DNA of 64,000 bases from JANQPX01 sp039197065 (GTDB taxonomy: Bacteria > Pseudomonadota > Alphaproteobacteria > Geminicoccales > Geminicoccaceae), in contig JBCCUL010000017.1 of the NCBI GenBank assembly GCA_039197065.1, positions 101,612 to 165,611 on the forward strand, in the 5' to 3' direction. Both the position numbers and the translations under genes were made by a program. The notes below the pieces were generated by a model. That model searched no databases, was not told the DNA's origin, and worked only from the letters and a program-made list of their open reading frames with translations. Below are positions 1 through 8,832 of the stretch, in pieces (within the stretch, counting starts at the first letter, position 1; each line of letters starts with the position of its first letter).

Positions 1-1242
1 GCCGCCCTCCTCCGTGTCGCAATGGACCATCAGCATGCAGCCGCCATTGGTGCGGATCTCCGGGTAGAACTGGTTGTCCCAGGTGCTGAACAGGCTGGTC
101 GTCACGTAGAGCCGTTTACCGTCGAGGCTGAGTTGGATCATCTGCGGGCCGCCTGTCACCTTCACCCCATTGACTTCGGGCGCACGGCCCAAAAGTCCAC
201 CCATCCAGACCTGACCGGTAAGCTTCGGATGGTGCGGATCGGTGATGTCATATTGGCGTATGTCGCCGTGCAGCCAGTTGCAAAAATAGAGGAAGCAATC
301 GTCCATCGAGAGCAGGATGACCGAGATCACGCTCGGCACCGGGATCGGCCATTCCGGATGCGGCTCGTTCTCGACATCGATGATCTTTTCCCACTGCCAC
401 GCGCCGGCATCGTCCTTCCACCAGTGGATGATGTTCGCGCTCAGCGCCGCCCCAACGAAGCCGTGCGAGCTTGCGGGGTCATGGTGAAAGCGCACTTCTA
501 GGGGAATCAGGCCGTCCTCGCCGAGATAGAAACTCTGCTTTGGCTCCTTCTTTTCGAAATCCCAAAGATGCAGTTCACGGCCATATTTGAGATGGCCGAC
601 TTCTTCGAGATCGAAGCCCGGCATGAAGGTGTTGGGTGCCGCCCATTCGCTAGAGACCATGACGTTGTGGCGCGGCTGATACCAGAAGTCGTAGCCGAAC
701 TTGATGTTCCCCATCCCATTTTCCCAGCGGCCGATGATCTCGAAATTCTTGTCGAGATGCAGATAGCCGCCGGGCGCATTGCCCTTGGCGTCGCCGAGCA
801 TCGAGATGATGATCTCGGAGCCGAGGCAATGCACGGTGTGCGGCGCGCTGAGATTGGTCTTTCCTTTGATTTCCGTGCCTTCGATGACTTTGTGCAGGCG
901 CGGATTGCGCGGATCCGTGGCGCAGTCGACGATGTGCAGATTGGTCGAGCGCACGCCAGGGACGATCAGATATTTCCGCTCCATGCTGGCGTCACCATGG
1001 CAGGAGGAACAAGCGTTCCAGCCCATATGATGGAGCTCATCACCGATGCCCGGCATCTCCAAGCGTGAAATCACCTGGCTGTAGGTGGGGCTTTCGGGAT
1101 CGGCATCGATGGTGACCAGATAGTCCGGCTTCTGGATGCCGGTGCCGGTATAGATCGCGATCGTGTAGAGCAGTTTTTCGCGCGGCGCCTTCATCGCCTC
1201 CGCAGGCGAGGCATAGCCGGGGCCACAACAAAGCTCGGTCAT
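1..1242 (-). CDS. Methanethiol oxidase / selenium-binding protein SBP56 family (3' end missing)
   Basis: The reverse strand reads open from an ATG at 1242 to the left edge, giving about 414 residues of a family usually near 460, so the C-terminus lies outside the window. The family oxidises methanethiol to formaldehyde, hydrogen sulfide and peroxide and depends on copper in bacterial MtoX. Visible signatures are the N-terminal ELCCGPGYASPAEAM block, the NACSSCHGD motif (Cys78 and Cys81, equivalent to the reactive Cys of SELENBP1), and later FHHDPASSHGFVGAALSA and RLYVTTSLFSTWDNQFYPE. An AAAGGA ribosome site lies 7 bases before this ATG; an upstream in-frame ATG at 1272 has none. No SCO1-like copper chaperone is next to it. 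Family assignment is firm; the substrate is inferred. Confidence 0.9.
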   Translation of the reverse strand, partial: MTELCCGPGYASPAEAMKAPREKLLYTIAIYTGTGIQKPDYLVTIDADPESPTYSQVISRLEMPGIGDELHHMGWNACSSCHGDASMERKYLIVPGVRSTNLHIVDCATDPRNPRLHKVIEGTEIKGKTNLSAPHTVHCLGSEIIISMLGDAKGNAPGGYLHLDKNFEIIGRWENGMGNIKFGYDFWYQPRHNVMVSSEWAAPNTFMPGFDLEEVGHLKYGRELHLWDFEKKEPKQSFYLGEDGLIPLEVRFHHDPASSHGFVGAALSANIIHWWKDDAGAWQWEKIIDVENEPHPEWPIPVPSVISVILLSMDDCFLYFCNWLHGDIRQYDITDPHHPKLTGQVWMGGLLGRAPEVNGVKVTGGPQMIQLSLDGKRLYVTTSLFSTWDNQFYPEIRTNGGCMLMVHCDTEEGG

Positions 1243-1281
1243 CGGGCGTCCTTTCGGATCATCTTCGTTCATATCGTTGCA

Positions 1282-3021
1282 TCAGACGGGAGGTTCCGCC
1301 AGCCGACGCTTGGGCTCGGCGGTGCGCTGCGTATGTTCGAGGTTCGATGCGCGGTAGGCCTCGGCGTTCGATGCCGGCAGCATGCCCTCCCCCAGAACAT
1401 GATCAGCACCCTTTTCACCGATCATGATGGTCGGCGCGTTCAGATTGCCGTTGGTGATCTCCGACATGATCGAGCTGTCGATGACGCGAAGTCCCTCGAT
1501 GCCGTGAACCCGCGTTTCGGGATCGACCACGGCCATCGTGTCCGTTCCCATCTTGCAGCTGCCGCAGGGATGATAGGCAGTCTCGGCATGAGCGGCGACG
1601 AAGGCGTCCATGTCGTCATCGCTCTGCACATCCTCGCCGGGCAGGATCTCCTTGCCGCGATAGGGATCGAGGGCAGGCTGCGCAAAAATCTCGCGGGTCA
1701 GACGGATGCCGTCCCGAAAGGCACGCCGATCATCCCCGTGATCGAGATAGTTGAAGAACAATCGGGGCGGCGCTTCCGCATTGGCGGAGCGCAGTGTCAG
1801 ACGCCCTCGGCTCTTCGGCTTGTTGGGGCCAAGATGCGCCTGGAAACCATGGCCTTTTGCAGCACTGGAGCCATCATAGGCGATAGCACCCGCGAGAAAA
1901 TGATATTGAATGTCGGGATGGGGGATGCCGGGCCGGCTTCTGATATAGCCATTGGCTTCGAAGTGGTTGGTCGCCCCAAGCCCCTTCTTGAACAACAGCC
2001 ACTGAAGGCCGATCCAGGCCTTGCCCAACGGGTTCAGCATGCCGTTCAGGCTGACCGGCTCAAGACATTCCTGCTGAATCCAGAGTTCGAGATGATCGTG
2101 CAGATTCTCGCCGACGCCTGGGAGATCGTGAACCACGTCGATCCCATGCTCACGGAGATGATCGGCAGGACCGATGCCGGAGAGCATCAGGAGCTTCGGT
2201 GAATTGATCGGACCGGACGACAGGATGATGTCTCGTGCGGCACGAGCCTGGATGTTGCGGCCGGCTTTGTCGACATATTCGACGCCGACGGCGCGCTTGC
2301 CCTCGAGAAGGATACGGCGGGTCAGCACGTGCATTTCCAGGCGCAGATTGGACCGGGACAGGCTGGGCTTCAGATAGGCGTTCGCCGTCGACCAGCGCAC
2401 GCCGTTCTTGACCGACATGTCCATGCGGCCGAAGCCTTCCTGCTGGTGGCCGTTGTAATCGTCGGTCAGCGGATAGCCGGCCTGGTGACCGGCCTCGATG
2501 AAGGCCCGATAGAGCGGGTTCTGCATGCCGTTGCCGTTGGAGACATGCTGTTCGCCGCCCTCCCCGCGATAGGCATCGCCGCCATAGGCGCAGTCCTCCG
2601 CGCGACGGAAATAGGGGAGCACATGGCGATACCCCCAGCCGGCGGCGCCGGCCGCTTCCCAGTTGTCGAAGTCGCCGCAATTGCCGCGCACGAAGGCCAT
2701 GCCGTTGATCGAGGACGAACCGCCGATCACCTTGCCGCGCGCCTGGTGGATCGATCGTCCACCAAGGCCGGGTTCGGGTTCCGTATAGAAGCCCCAGTCA
2801 TATTTTTTCATGCTCATCGGAATCGAGAGAGCGGACGGCATCTGGATGAAGATCGAGTTGTCCTTGCCGCCATATTCGAGCACGAGCACGCGATGGGACG
2901 GGTTCTCGCTCAGCCGCCGGGCCAGGACGGAGCCCGCCGATCCGGCGCCGACGATGATGAAGTCATAGCTTTCCATCGCAGCCATCCCTGTCCCTGCCGG
3001 CCACATCATGTGTTCCGGCAT
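1282..3021 (-). CDS. GMC flavoprotein, choline dehydrogenase-like
   Basis: An FAD-dependent glucose-methanol-choline oxidoreductase closely resembling BetA, which oxidises choline to betaine aldehyde and feeds the electrons to the respiratory chain. The N-terminus carries the Rossmann motif FIIVGAGSAGSVLARRL, followed by GKVIGGSSSINGM (GMC signature 1), SGPINSPKLLMLSGIG (signature 2), and the C-terminal AETAYHPCGSCKMGTD block with the catalytic His and NGNLNAPTIMI. About 579 residues is the usual length. A strong AAGGAGG lies 12 bases before the first ATG; internal Met codons at 2985 and 2976 fit the family N-terminus more closely, so the start is uncertain by 12 to 15 residues. No betB, betC or betI lies nearby, so choline as substrate is inferred from similarity only. 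Confidence 0.85.
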   Translation of the reverse strand: MPEHMMWPAGTGMAAMESYDFIIVGAGSAGSVLARRLSENPSHRVLVLEYGGKDNSIFIQMPSALSIPMSMKKYDWGFYTEPEPGLGGRSIHQARGKVIGGSSSINGMAFVRGNCGDFDNWEAAGAAGWGYRHVLPYFRRAEDCAYGGDAYRGEGGEQHVSNGNGMQNPLYRAFIEAGHQAGYPLTDDYNGHQQEGFGRMDMSVKNGVRWSTANAYLKPSLSRSNLRLEMHVLTRRILLEGKRAVGVEYVDKAGRNIQARAARDIILSSGPINSPKLLMLSGIGPADHLREHGIDVVHDLPGVGENLHDHLELWIQQECLEPVSLNGMLNPLGKAWIGLQWLLFKKGLGATNHFEANGYIRSRPGIPHPDIQYHFLAGAIAYDGSSAAKGHGFQAHLGPNKPKSRGRLTLRSANAEAPPRLFFNYLDHGDDRRAFRDGIRLTREIFAQPALDPYRGKEILPGEDVQSDDDMDAFVAAHAETAYHPCGSCKMGTDTMAVVDPETRVHGIEGLRVIDSSIMSEITNGNLNAPTIMIGEKGADHVLGEGMLPASNAEAYRASNLEHTQRTAEPKRRLAEPPV

Positions 3022-3141
3022 TTGCCGCTGTTGCCTCCTTCAAGATAGCGATGGGGTCACCGGGCTTGAAGGGCTCTGGCACTGGTTCCGGTCAGGTCAT
3101 ACGTCGGCTACAGTGTGGATGTCACTTGAATGGGAGAGAGC

Positions 3142-4434
3142 ATGTCCGGCATTTTCGCACGGATTGTCGCGATCATCGGCGCGTTGATGAGCTTCATCAG
3201 GCATGGGCGCGGCGGAACGGAAGAACCAGTTTTCGGCGGTACGCCTGAAATTCCGAAAGCCCAGGCGCAAGGCATTCCCACACTGAAGATGCCGACGGCC
3301 AGAGGCTGGAACCCGGGCGAAACGCCGACGGCGGCGGCAGGGCTCCAAGTCAATGCCTTTGCCAAGGATCTCGATCATCCTCGCTGGATCTATGTGATGC
3401 CGTCCGGCGATGTGCTGGTATCGGAAGCGATCCAGGAAGGCAGGCCGCCCAGAACGGCCTTCGATTACGCCATGCAGAGCACGATGCGGCGCGCGAGGGC
3501 GCTCGGAAAGAGTGCAAACCGCATTTCGCTTTGGCGGGACAGCGACGGCGACGGCGTGGCCGAAGTCCGCGAGGTCTTTATGGAAGGACTGAGCCAGCCC
3601 TTCGGCATGGCGCTCATCGATGAGACCTTCTATGTCGGCAACACCGACGGCATCGTCGCCTTTCCGTACGAAAAAGGGGCAACGAGCATCACAGATGTGG
3701 GGAAGAAGCTCGTCGACTTCAAACCCGGCGGACACTGGACCCGCAGCTTGCTGGCGAGCCCCGATGGGCGAAAGCTCTATGCGGGCGTCGGCTCGCTCAG
3801 CAACATCGCCGAGCAGGGGATGGAGGTCGAGGAGGGTCGCGCCGCCATCTATGAGCTGGATGTCAAAACCGAGGAGAGCCGCATCTTCGCCGCAGGCCTG
3901 CGCAATCCGGTGGGCATCGACTTCGAACCGACCACAGGGATGCTCTGGACCGTCGTCAACGAGCGTGACGGCCTCGGCGACGAGGTGCCGCCGGACTATC
4001 TGACCTCGGTGCAGGATGGCGGCTTTTATGGCTGGCCTTACTGCTATTGGGGCCAGACCGTCGACGATCGCGTTCCGCAGGACGAGGCCTTGGTCAAGAC
4101 CGCACTCACCCCTGACTATGCGCTTGGCGGCCACACGGCATCACTCGGCCTTTGCTGGCTGCCGGACGGCATCCTGCCGGGCTTTTCCAACGGCATGGTC
4201 ATCGGGCAGCATGGTTCCTGGAACCGCAGCAAGCTCAGCGGCTACAAGGTGATCTTCGTGCCATTCGAAAACGGCCGACCGAGCGGGCCGCCGCGCGACA
4301 TTCTCTCAGGCTTCCTGGCGCCCGACGAAAAGACGTCCTATGGGCGGCCTGTCGGGGTGACGCTCGGTCCCGACCGCTCGCTGCTGATCGCCGATGATGT
4401 CGGCGATGTGATCTGGCGCGTAACGGGGGCCTAG
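3142..4434 (+). CDS. PQQ-dependent sugar dehydrogenase (sorbosone/glucose dehydrogenase family)
   Basis: A six-bladed beta-propeller dehydrogenase of the soluble glucose/sorbosone dehydrogenase type, expected to oxidise a sugar or polyol in the periplasm with pyrroloquinoline quinone. Family blocks visible are LDHPRWIYVMPSGDVLVSE, a Ca-binding-like DSDGDGVAEVREVF, GGHWTRSLLASPDGRKLYAGVGS, RNPVGIDFEPTTGMLWTVVNERD and GGFYGWPYCYWG, then HGSWNRSKLSGYKV near the C-terminus. The N-terminus has one hydrophobic stretch (IFARIVAIIGALMSFI) that could be an uncleaved anchor. The ATG at 3142 is preceded by GGGAGAGAG; an in-frame ATG 12 bases earlier overlaps that site and is less likely. It diverges from the choline-dehydrogenase-like gene. 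No pqq biosynthesis genes are in the window. Confidence 0.85.
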   Translation: MSGIFARIVAIIGALMSFIRHGRGGTEEPVFGGTPEIPKAQAQGIPTLKMPTARGWNPGETPTAAAGLQVNAFAKDLDHPRWIYVMPSGDVLVSEAIQEGRPPRTAFDYAMQSTMRRARALGKSANRISLWRDSDGDGVAEVREVFMEGLSQPFGMALIDETFYVGNTDGIVAFPYEKGATSITDVGKKLVDFKPGGHWTRSLLASPDGRKLYAGVGSLSNIAEQGMEVEEGRAAIYELDVKTEESRIFAAGLRNPVGIDFEPTTGMLWTVVNERDGLGDEVPPDYLTSVQDGGFYGWPYCYWGQTVDDRVPQDEALVKTALTPDYALGGHTASLGLCWLPDGILPGFSNGMVIGQHGSWNRSKLSGYKVIFVPFENGRPSGPPRDILSGFLAPDEKTSYGRPVGVTLGPDRSLLIADDVGDVIWRVTGA

Positions 4435-4445
4435 GGTCCGCTGAA

Positions 4446-4502
4446 CCGGCCTCTTCACGCCTGATGCATCAAGATGCAGGCGACCAAAATGTGAGAGGTC
4501 GG
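4446..4502. terminator. Long hairpin between convergent genes
   Basis: An outer stem pairs 4446-4458 (CCGGCCTCTTCAC) with 4491-4502 (GTGAGAGGTCGG), with one bulge and one mismatch, and an inner stem pairs 4458-4470 with 4473-4482. It lies between the 3' ends of two convergent genes, the position expected of a bidirectional transcription stop, but there is no T-run, so factor-independent termination is not shown. Confidence 0.4.
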
Positions 4503-4513
4503 AGCGACGGCTT

Positions 4514-6190
4514 TCAGCGAACGCGTTCCTGGCCTGCCTGCGTTTGCGCATAAAGGCCTTCGAGTGGACGCGCAACCGGCGTTTCGAGCCAACGCTCGAC
4601 GATCTCGTTCATCGCTTTTTCCGCATTGGCTTTCCAGACATTCGCCTTCTTTTCGGCAGCGCGCGTTCGGCGGGGCAGGCCGTCATAGATCGCCCTCGCC
4701 TTCGCATCCGAGATCATGATCACGAACGCGGCCGGACCATGTGAAGACGAAAGCATGTAGCCGCCAAGTGTCGTGACGTAATTCATCGAGCCGGTCTTGG
4801 CCCAGATGCGGAAGGCCTGATCCTGATCGTTGAAGCGCCGCGTAAGCGTGCCGGACCAGCCCGAAGCGGGCAGCAGATCGGCGAGCATGTCATTCTTCCA
4901 GCCATAGCGCAGGATCGCTGCAAGCTGTTCAGGCGTAAGTTGGGATCGGCTGCTCAAGCCGGAATGATTGTCGAGCCTCGCCTGGTCCCAGGAGACATCG
5001 GGCAGGCGTTTTTCAAGCTCGCCAAGAATGACATCGGCCGATGCTTCAAGACTGGGAAGCTCAGGCTCGACGGTCTTTGCAGCGGCAAGGCCGATCAGCT
5101 CCGCGACGAGATTGTTGCTGTACCAAAGCATGTCCCGCACCAGTTCGCGAAGCGGGCGGCCCTCATGCACGGCGAGGAGGTGACCTTCAGGACTTCGCGC
5201 GGTGCGTTCCGGCGGCGGCAGGTGGATGCCATGCAGCTCGGCGAGGTCTGCAAAAACCCGCCCGGCATAGAGCCCTGCATCCTTGACCGGTAGGCTTCGC
5301 TTCGATCGCCTCGCCCCTCGGTCAGCCAACTGCCAGACGGCTTTACCGTCATCGATCTGCTTTAGCTGAACGCCGCCAGGCGGCAGGCGGTCTTTCGCTC
5401 TTTCCTCGAAAAGAGCTTCATCGAGATGCGGCACGGTTTCGACTGAGAGCGTCTTTCGGCTGTCCCAGCGCAAGTTCACGCGATTGAACGTGAGCGACAA
5501 GGCGCCGATGCTGGGATTGTAGGCAGCCTCGGTCGGCTGCGTGGGTTCGATTTCGGTCAACCTCGGCAGCAGGCTGTCATCGATCAGGAAACGCCCCTCG
5601 ATGCTGCGCAAGGGCCAGCGCGCCAAATCACTGATCAGCGGCAGGAGATCCGGAATGTCGAGCAGAGGATCCCCGCCCCCCTTCAGGATAAGGTCTCCTT
5701 TGAGCACGCCGTCCTCGATCGGCCCGGTGGCCAGGAGTTCGGTCCGAAACCGATGCTCGGGACCCAGAAGCTGAAGCGCCATGACAGCGGTGGCAAGCTT
5801 GGCTGACGATGCCGGAATGTGGTTAACGCCGGCCTGATGCTCCGTGATGATCGTGCCTCTGTCCAGATCGACGACGACGTAGCTGACATCAGCACCATCG
5901 GGCAGTAAATCGGGCTTGGTGTTAACGACGTCGTCCCCGATCGAAAGGAGCGGACGATAGAAGCGCTCGTCATCCTCAACCTGTTTCTTGATCGGTCCTA
6001 ACGGGTCGCTTGCCTCGGTGACGTCGTCAACGGTGACCTTTACGGCGCTGGCCGCTGGTTCGACAGGGATGACCAGGGCTGGCGGGGCTTTGACCTTGTC
6101 GTCCAAGCTTGGTGCAGGTGCTTGAGAACAGGCCGCGATGAGGGGAATGAGCGAGAATGCGACGATAAATGGATTGAGATGGAATGCCAT
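4514..6190 (-). CDS. dacB: D-Ala-D-Ala carboxypeptidase/endopeptidase, PBP4 (S13) family lipoprotein
   Basis: A class C penicillin-binding protein that trims or cleaves peptidoglycan cross-links in the periplasm. The three active-site motifs are present in order: SSAK (nucleophile Ser and Lys, within HIPASSAKLATAVMAL), SNN (YSNNLVAELIG) and KTG (IWAKTGSMNYVTTLGG). The large insert typical of PBP4 lies between the first two motifs. Starting at the ATG at 6190 gives a short signal ending in LIAAC, a good lipobox, so the mature protein should be anchored by lipidated Cys21. A longer ORF begins at 6232, but the 14 extra residues would make a poor signal. Length about 558 residues. It stands alone. 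Confidence 0.88.
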   Translation of the reverse strand: MAFHLNPFIVAFSLIPLIAACSQAPAPSLDDKVKAPPALVIPVEPAASAVKVTVDDVTEASDPLGPIKKQVEDDERFYRPLLSIGDDVVNTKPDLLPDGADVSYVVVDLDRGTIITEHQAGVNHIPASSAKLATAVMALQLLGPEHRFRTELLATGPIEDGVLKGDLILKGGGDPLLDIPDLLPLISDLARWPLRSIEGRFLIDDSLLPRLTEIEPTQPTEAAYNPSIGALSLTFNRVNLRWDSRKTLSVETVPHLDEALFEERAKDRLPPGGVQLKQIDDGKAVWQLADRGARRSKRSLPVKDAGLYAGRVFADLAELHGIHLPPPERTARSPEGHLLAVHEGRPLRELVRDMLWYSNNLVAELIGLAAAKTVEPELPSLEASADVILGELEKRLPDVSWDQARLDNHSGLSSRSQLTPEQLAAILRYGWKNDMLADLLPASGWSGTLTRRFNDQDQAFRIWAKTGSMNYVTTLGGYMLSSSHGPAAFVIMISDAKARAIYDGLPRRTRAAEKKANVWKANAEKAMNEIVERWLETPVARPLEGLYAQTQAGQERVR

Positions 6191-6895
6191 TTCGACCCCA
6201 GCTTTGAGCTGATTGCGACCAAGCCTGATCATCGCAGCTAGGCAAGCATCGGATCAATCTCCGATCCGCCACTGTATGATCACAATAGTGCCGATGTCAT
6301 CACTTTGACGTTGGTTAATCTTCCGCCTGTCGACCTTGTCTGGATCCAGTGAGCCTTCGTCGATAACCATTGTCCAACTGACACCGAATTGAATGCTCCG
6401 GGATATAGAACAGACATGTGTCTGTTATTCGAAACTTCCAAGTCTCTGCTGGAAATTAGGCAGCAACGCCATGAGAATGCATGAAGAAGTCGGATCAACC
6501 GTTCAGCCTGGGCGCCCCGTTAAGCCTCTTGCGACGAGCTTGCGATCTGATCGGCGGTGTTTGCTGAACTGAGGCGGCTAGACCGAAGCGTTATGAAAGC
6601 GTTCGTAGAATTATAGACAGCCAGCGTTTCTTCCTGGTCCCTTTTTGGATTTCGAGGGAGGTGCGCTTTCAGGATGGCATCAGCACCCTGTAACGCAACG
6701 GAACGCCTCATGTCAGATCGAGAAAGATGACGATTTTTCCTCGAAGATGACGGCGCGTACGTAGGTTTGCGTATAGCACCGGGCGATCCTGTTCAGGCAT
6801 ACAGCCTGCTAAGCGCTCTTCCGAGACGGGATGTGGTCGGCCTTATCTTCGGCTGGTCATCACCTCTTGGCTCGAGTTCTGATTGAAGAAAGGTC
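6191..6895. other. 705 bp intergenic, no supported gene
   Basis: Only short reverse-strand ORFs of 72 and 63 codons occur here (6280-6498 and 6520-6711). Neither shows a recognisable motif, and no repeat, tRNA or riboswitch was recognised. It separates the PBP4 gene from the second GMC gene, whose promoter probably lies here. Confidence 0.4.
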
Positions 6896-6904
6896 TTGAT
6901 CGCC

Positions 6905-8506
6905 GTGTTCGTCGATCTGCGCGTGTTGGAGAATGTGCAGGATCTCGATGTCGACCTCTGCATCGTCGGCGCCGGTCCGGCCGGCATCACCATAGCGCGC
7001 AGGTTCGTCGGTACGACCACCAGGGTTTGCCTCATCGAAAGCGGTGATTTCGATCCCCGGCCTGAAAATCAGGATCTCGCAGATGGGGAGATGGTCAGCC
7101 ATCCCCACAACCCGCTGCGCACCAGCAGAGACCGGCAGTTCGGCGGCTCGACCAACTCCTGGGGCGGCGCCTGCGCGCCGATGAGTTCTTCCGACTTCGA
7201 CGACCGGCCCTGGATCGATCTGGAGGGCTGGCCCTACTCGATGCAGGATCTTCTCCGCCATTATCGACAGGCGCAGGATCTGTTCGAGATCGGCGCTTAC
7301 GATTATGATCCAGGCCATTGGGCGGACAACGACATCCACTTCATCGACTTCGATGAGGGCAAGCTGGAAAACCGCATCTGGCAATTCAGCCCCGGCACCA
7401 ATTTCGGCAAGGTCCATCGAGAAGAACTCAAGGCGTCGACCAACATCACCGTGTTGCTGAACGCCAATGCCAGCAGCATATCGACCAACGCATCCGCTAG
7501 CGTGGCCCACGGTGTCGACTTGCGATCCCTCAATGGCAGAAAGCTCAACGTCAACGCCAGGATCCTGGTGCTGGCGGCAGGCGCTATCGACAATGCAAGG
7601 CTGCTGCTCCTATCGACTGCCCAAAACCCTGCCGGTCTCGGTAACGACCACGATCTGGTCGGCCGGTATTTCATGCAGCATCCGCATGTGAGCGCAGCCT
7701 CCCTGCAATTCGGCGGATCGCGGGACTGGGTCAGGGGTTACAAGGACTTCAGACGCGACAAGCTCTGGCTTCGGGCGAGGCTAGGGTTGAGCATCGCTGC
7801 TCAGGAAGAGCTGAAGGTTCTGAACCCCGTCGCCAGCGTCATCACCCGTTACATCTCCGACAGCCTGACCCATGCGCAGTCTCTCGGCTATGTCAGCATG
7901 AAGCGCATCCTCCTGGATCTTCAGCACCGACGTCTGCCCTCCAACTTCATGTCCGAAGCCATGCATATCCTGAGAGACGCCAAGGGGATCTTCCTCGGTG
8001 TGCTCAGGCATCTCCGTCATCAGGACGGCGCCCTCTACATCATGGGGGAGCAGTTCCCCAATCCTGAAAGCCGGATCACCCTCGGGGATGATCGCGACGA
8101 GCTTGGGCTTCCAAGGGTGCGGGTCGACTGGCGCCTGCTGCCGATCGACAAACGATCGATCCTGATGCTCGTTTTGCAGCTCAAGGACGCGTTCAACCGG
8201 CTGGGCATCGGCGATGTCATACCCGATGACTGGCTAACGGCGGACGACCACAGCTGGCCGATCTCCCTGGCCGGCGGTCATCACCACATGGGCACGACCC
8301 GCATGAGCACCTCCCCGCGCGAGGGGGTGGTCGACGCGGATGCCAAGGTTCATGGGATCGAAAACCTCTATGTCGCAGGCTCCTCGATCTTCCCGACGGT
8401 CGGCTGCGCCAACCCGACATTGACCCTGGTGGCAACGTCGCTTCGGCTGGCCGACCATCTCGAAGCGACGATGATGAAGCTGAACGAGGCCGTCGACGTC
8501 GCCTAG
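6905..8506 (+). CDS. FAD-dependent GMC-type oxidoreductase
   Basis: A flavoprotein distantly related to the choline-dehydrogenase-like enzyme at 1.3-3.0 kb but of a different GMC subgroup. It has an N-terminal LCIVGAGPAGITIARRF dinucleotide-binding fold, a QFGGSTNSWGGACAP block of the type seen in glucose/fructose/gluconate-dehydrogenase-like flavoproteins, LVLAAGAIDNARLLL in the middle, and the C-terminal GGHHHMGTTRMS plus GSSIFPTVGCANPTLTLVA block with the active-site His/Asn region. No signal peptide is visible. Start choice is uncertain: the GTG at 6905 has GAAGAAAGG 11 bases upstream, and a TTG at 6896 is also in frame. Substrate unknown; no cytochrome or small subunit adjoins it. Confidence 0.8.
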   Translation: MFVDLRVLENVQDLDVDLCIVGAGPAGITIARRFVGTTTRVCLIESGDFDPRPENQDLADGEMVSHPHNPLRTSRDRQFGGSTNSWGGACAPMSSSDFDDRPWIDLEGWPYSMQDLLRHYRQAQDLFEIGAYDYDPGHWADNDIHFIDFDEGKLENRIWQFSPGTNFGKVHREELKASTNITVLLNANASSISTNASASVAHGVDLRSLNGRKLNVNARILVLAAGAIDNARLLLLSTAQNPAGLGNDHDLVGRYFMQHPHVSAASLQFGGSRDWVRGYKDFRRDKLWLRARLGLSIAAQEELKVLNPVASVITRYISDSLTHAQSLGYVSMKRILLDLQHRRLPSNFMSEAMHILRDAKGIFLGVLRHLRHQDGALYIMGEQFPNPESRITLGDDRDELGLPRVRVDWRLLPIDKRSILMLVLQLKDAFNRLGIGDVIPDDWLTADDHSWPISLAGGHHHMGTTRMSTSPREGVVDADAKVHGIENLYVAGSSIFPTVGCANPTLTLVATSLRLADHLEATMMKLNEAVDVA

Positions 8507-8615
8507 ACGAGACGCCGCTTAAGGCCCGGCGGATGGCCGCCCGCCGTGGGCGCAATCCAGCTGAGCCGGCATCGGCGATCGCCGCGCTTGCCTTCCGCGA
8601 CATCCGTCAAAAAAC

Positions 8616-8632
8616 TTGGCATTCAACTTGCT
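8616..8632 (+). promoter_or_regulatory. Sigma-54 (RpoN) type promoter
   Basis: TTGGCATTCAACTTGCT has GG at 8618-8619 and GC at 8630-8631 with exactly ten bases between, the -24/-12 pattern of RpoN promoters. Predicted transcription would begin near 8643, just before the guanidine riboswitch at 8650. Control by NtrC under nitrogen limitation is inferred from the downstream genes. Confidence 0.65.
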
Positions 8633-8649
8633 TCACTCCTGACATAATG

Positions 8650-8751
8650 CGCCTAGGGTTCCGGCGAAAGCCATCGTGTCTGGTCCGAGAGGCGCACTCC
8701 CACGCACTACCTGTAGTCGTGGAGCCACGGCGGGACAAAAGCCCGGGAGAC
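8650..8751 (+). promoter_or_regulatory. Guanidine-I riboswitch (ykkC class)
   Basis: The conserved blocks of the ykkC guanidine-I aptamer occur in order: CTAGGGTTCCGG at 8653, CTGGTCCGAGAG near 8680, a variable stem (CACGCACTACCTGTAGTCGT region), then ACGGC and GGGACAAAAGCCCGGGAGA ending at 8750. The class binds guanidinium and usually turns expression on. It sits 80 bases before the start of the ABC transporter binding protein, and the ureohydrolase downstream is of the guanidine-hydrolase type, so the RNA and the genes point to the same ligand. The leader from 8752 to 8832 should hold the expression platform; a terminator was not clearly seen. Confidence 0.93.
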
Positions 8752-8832
8752 TCGAACGGCCGGCGGCAGATCCGGTGAAACGAGCCTCCACGCCGCCTTC
8801 ATTCGGGTCCCCGATCAAATGAGGAGGATCCG

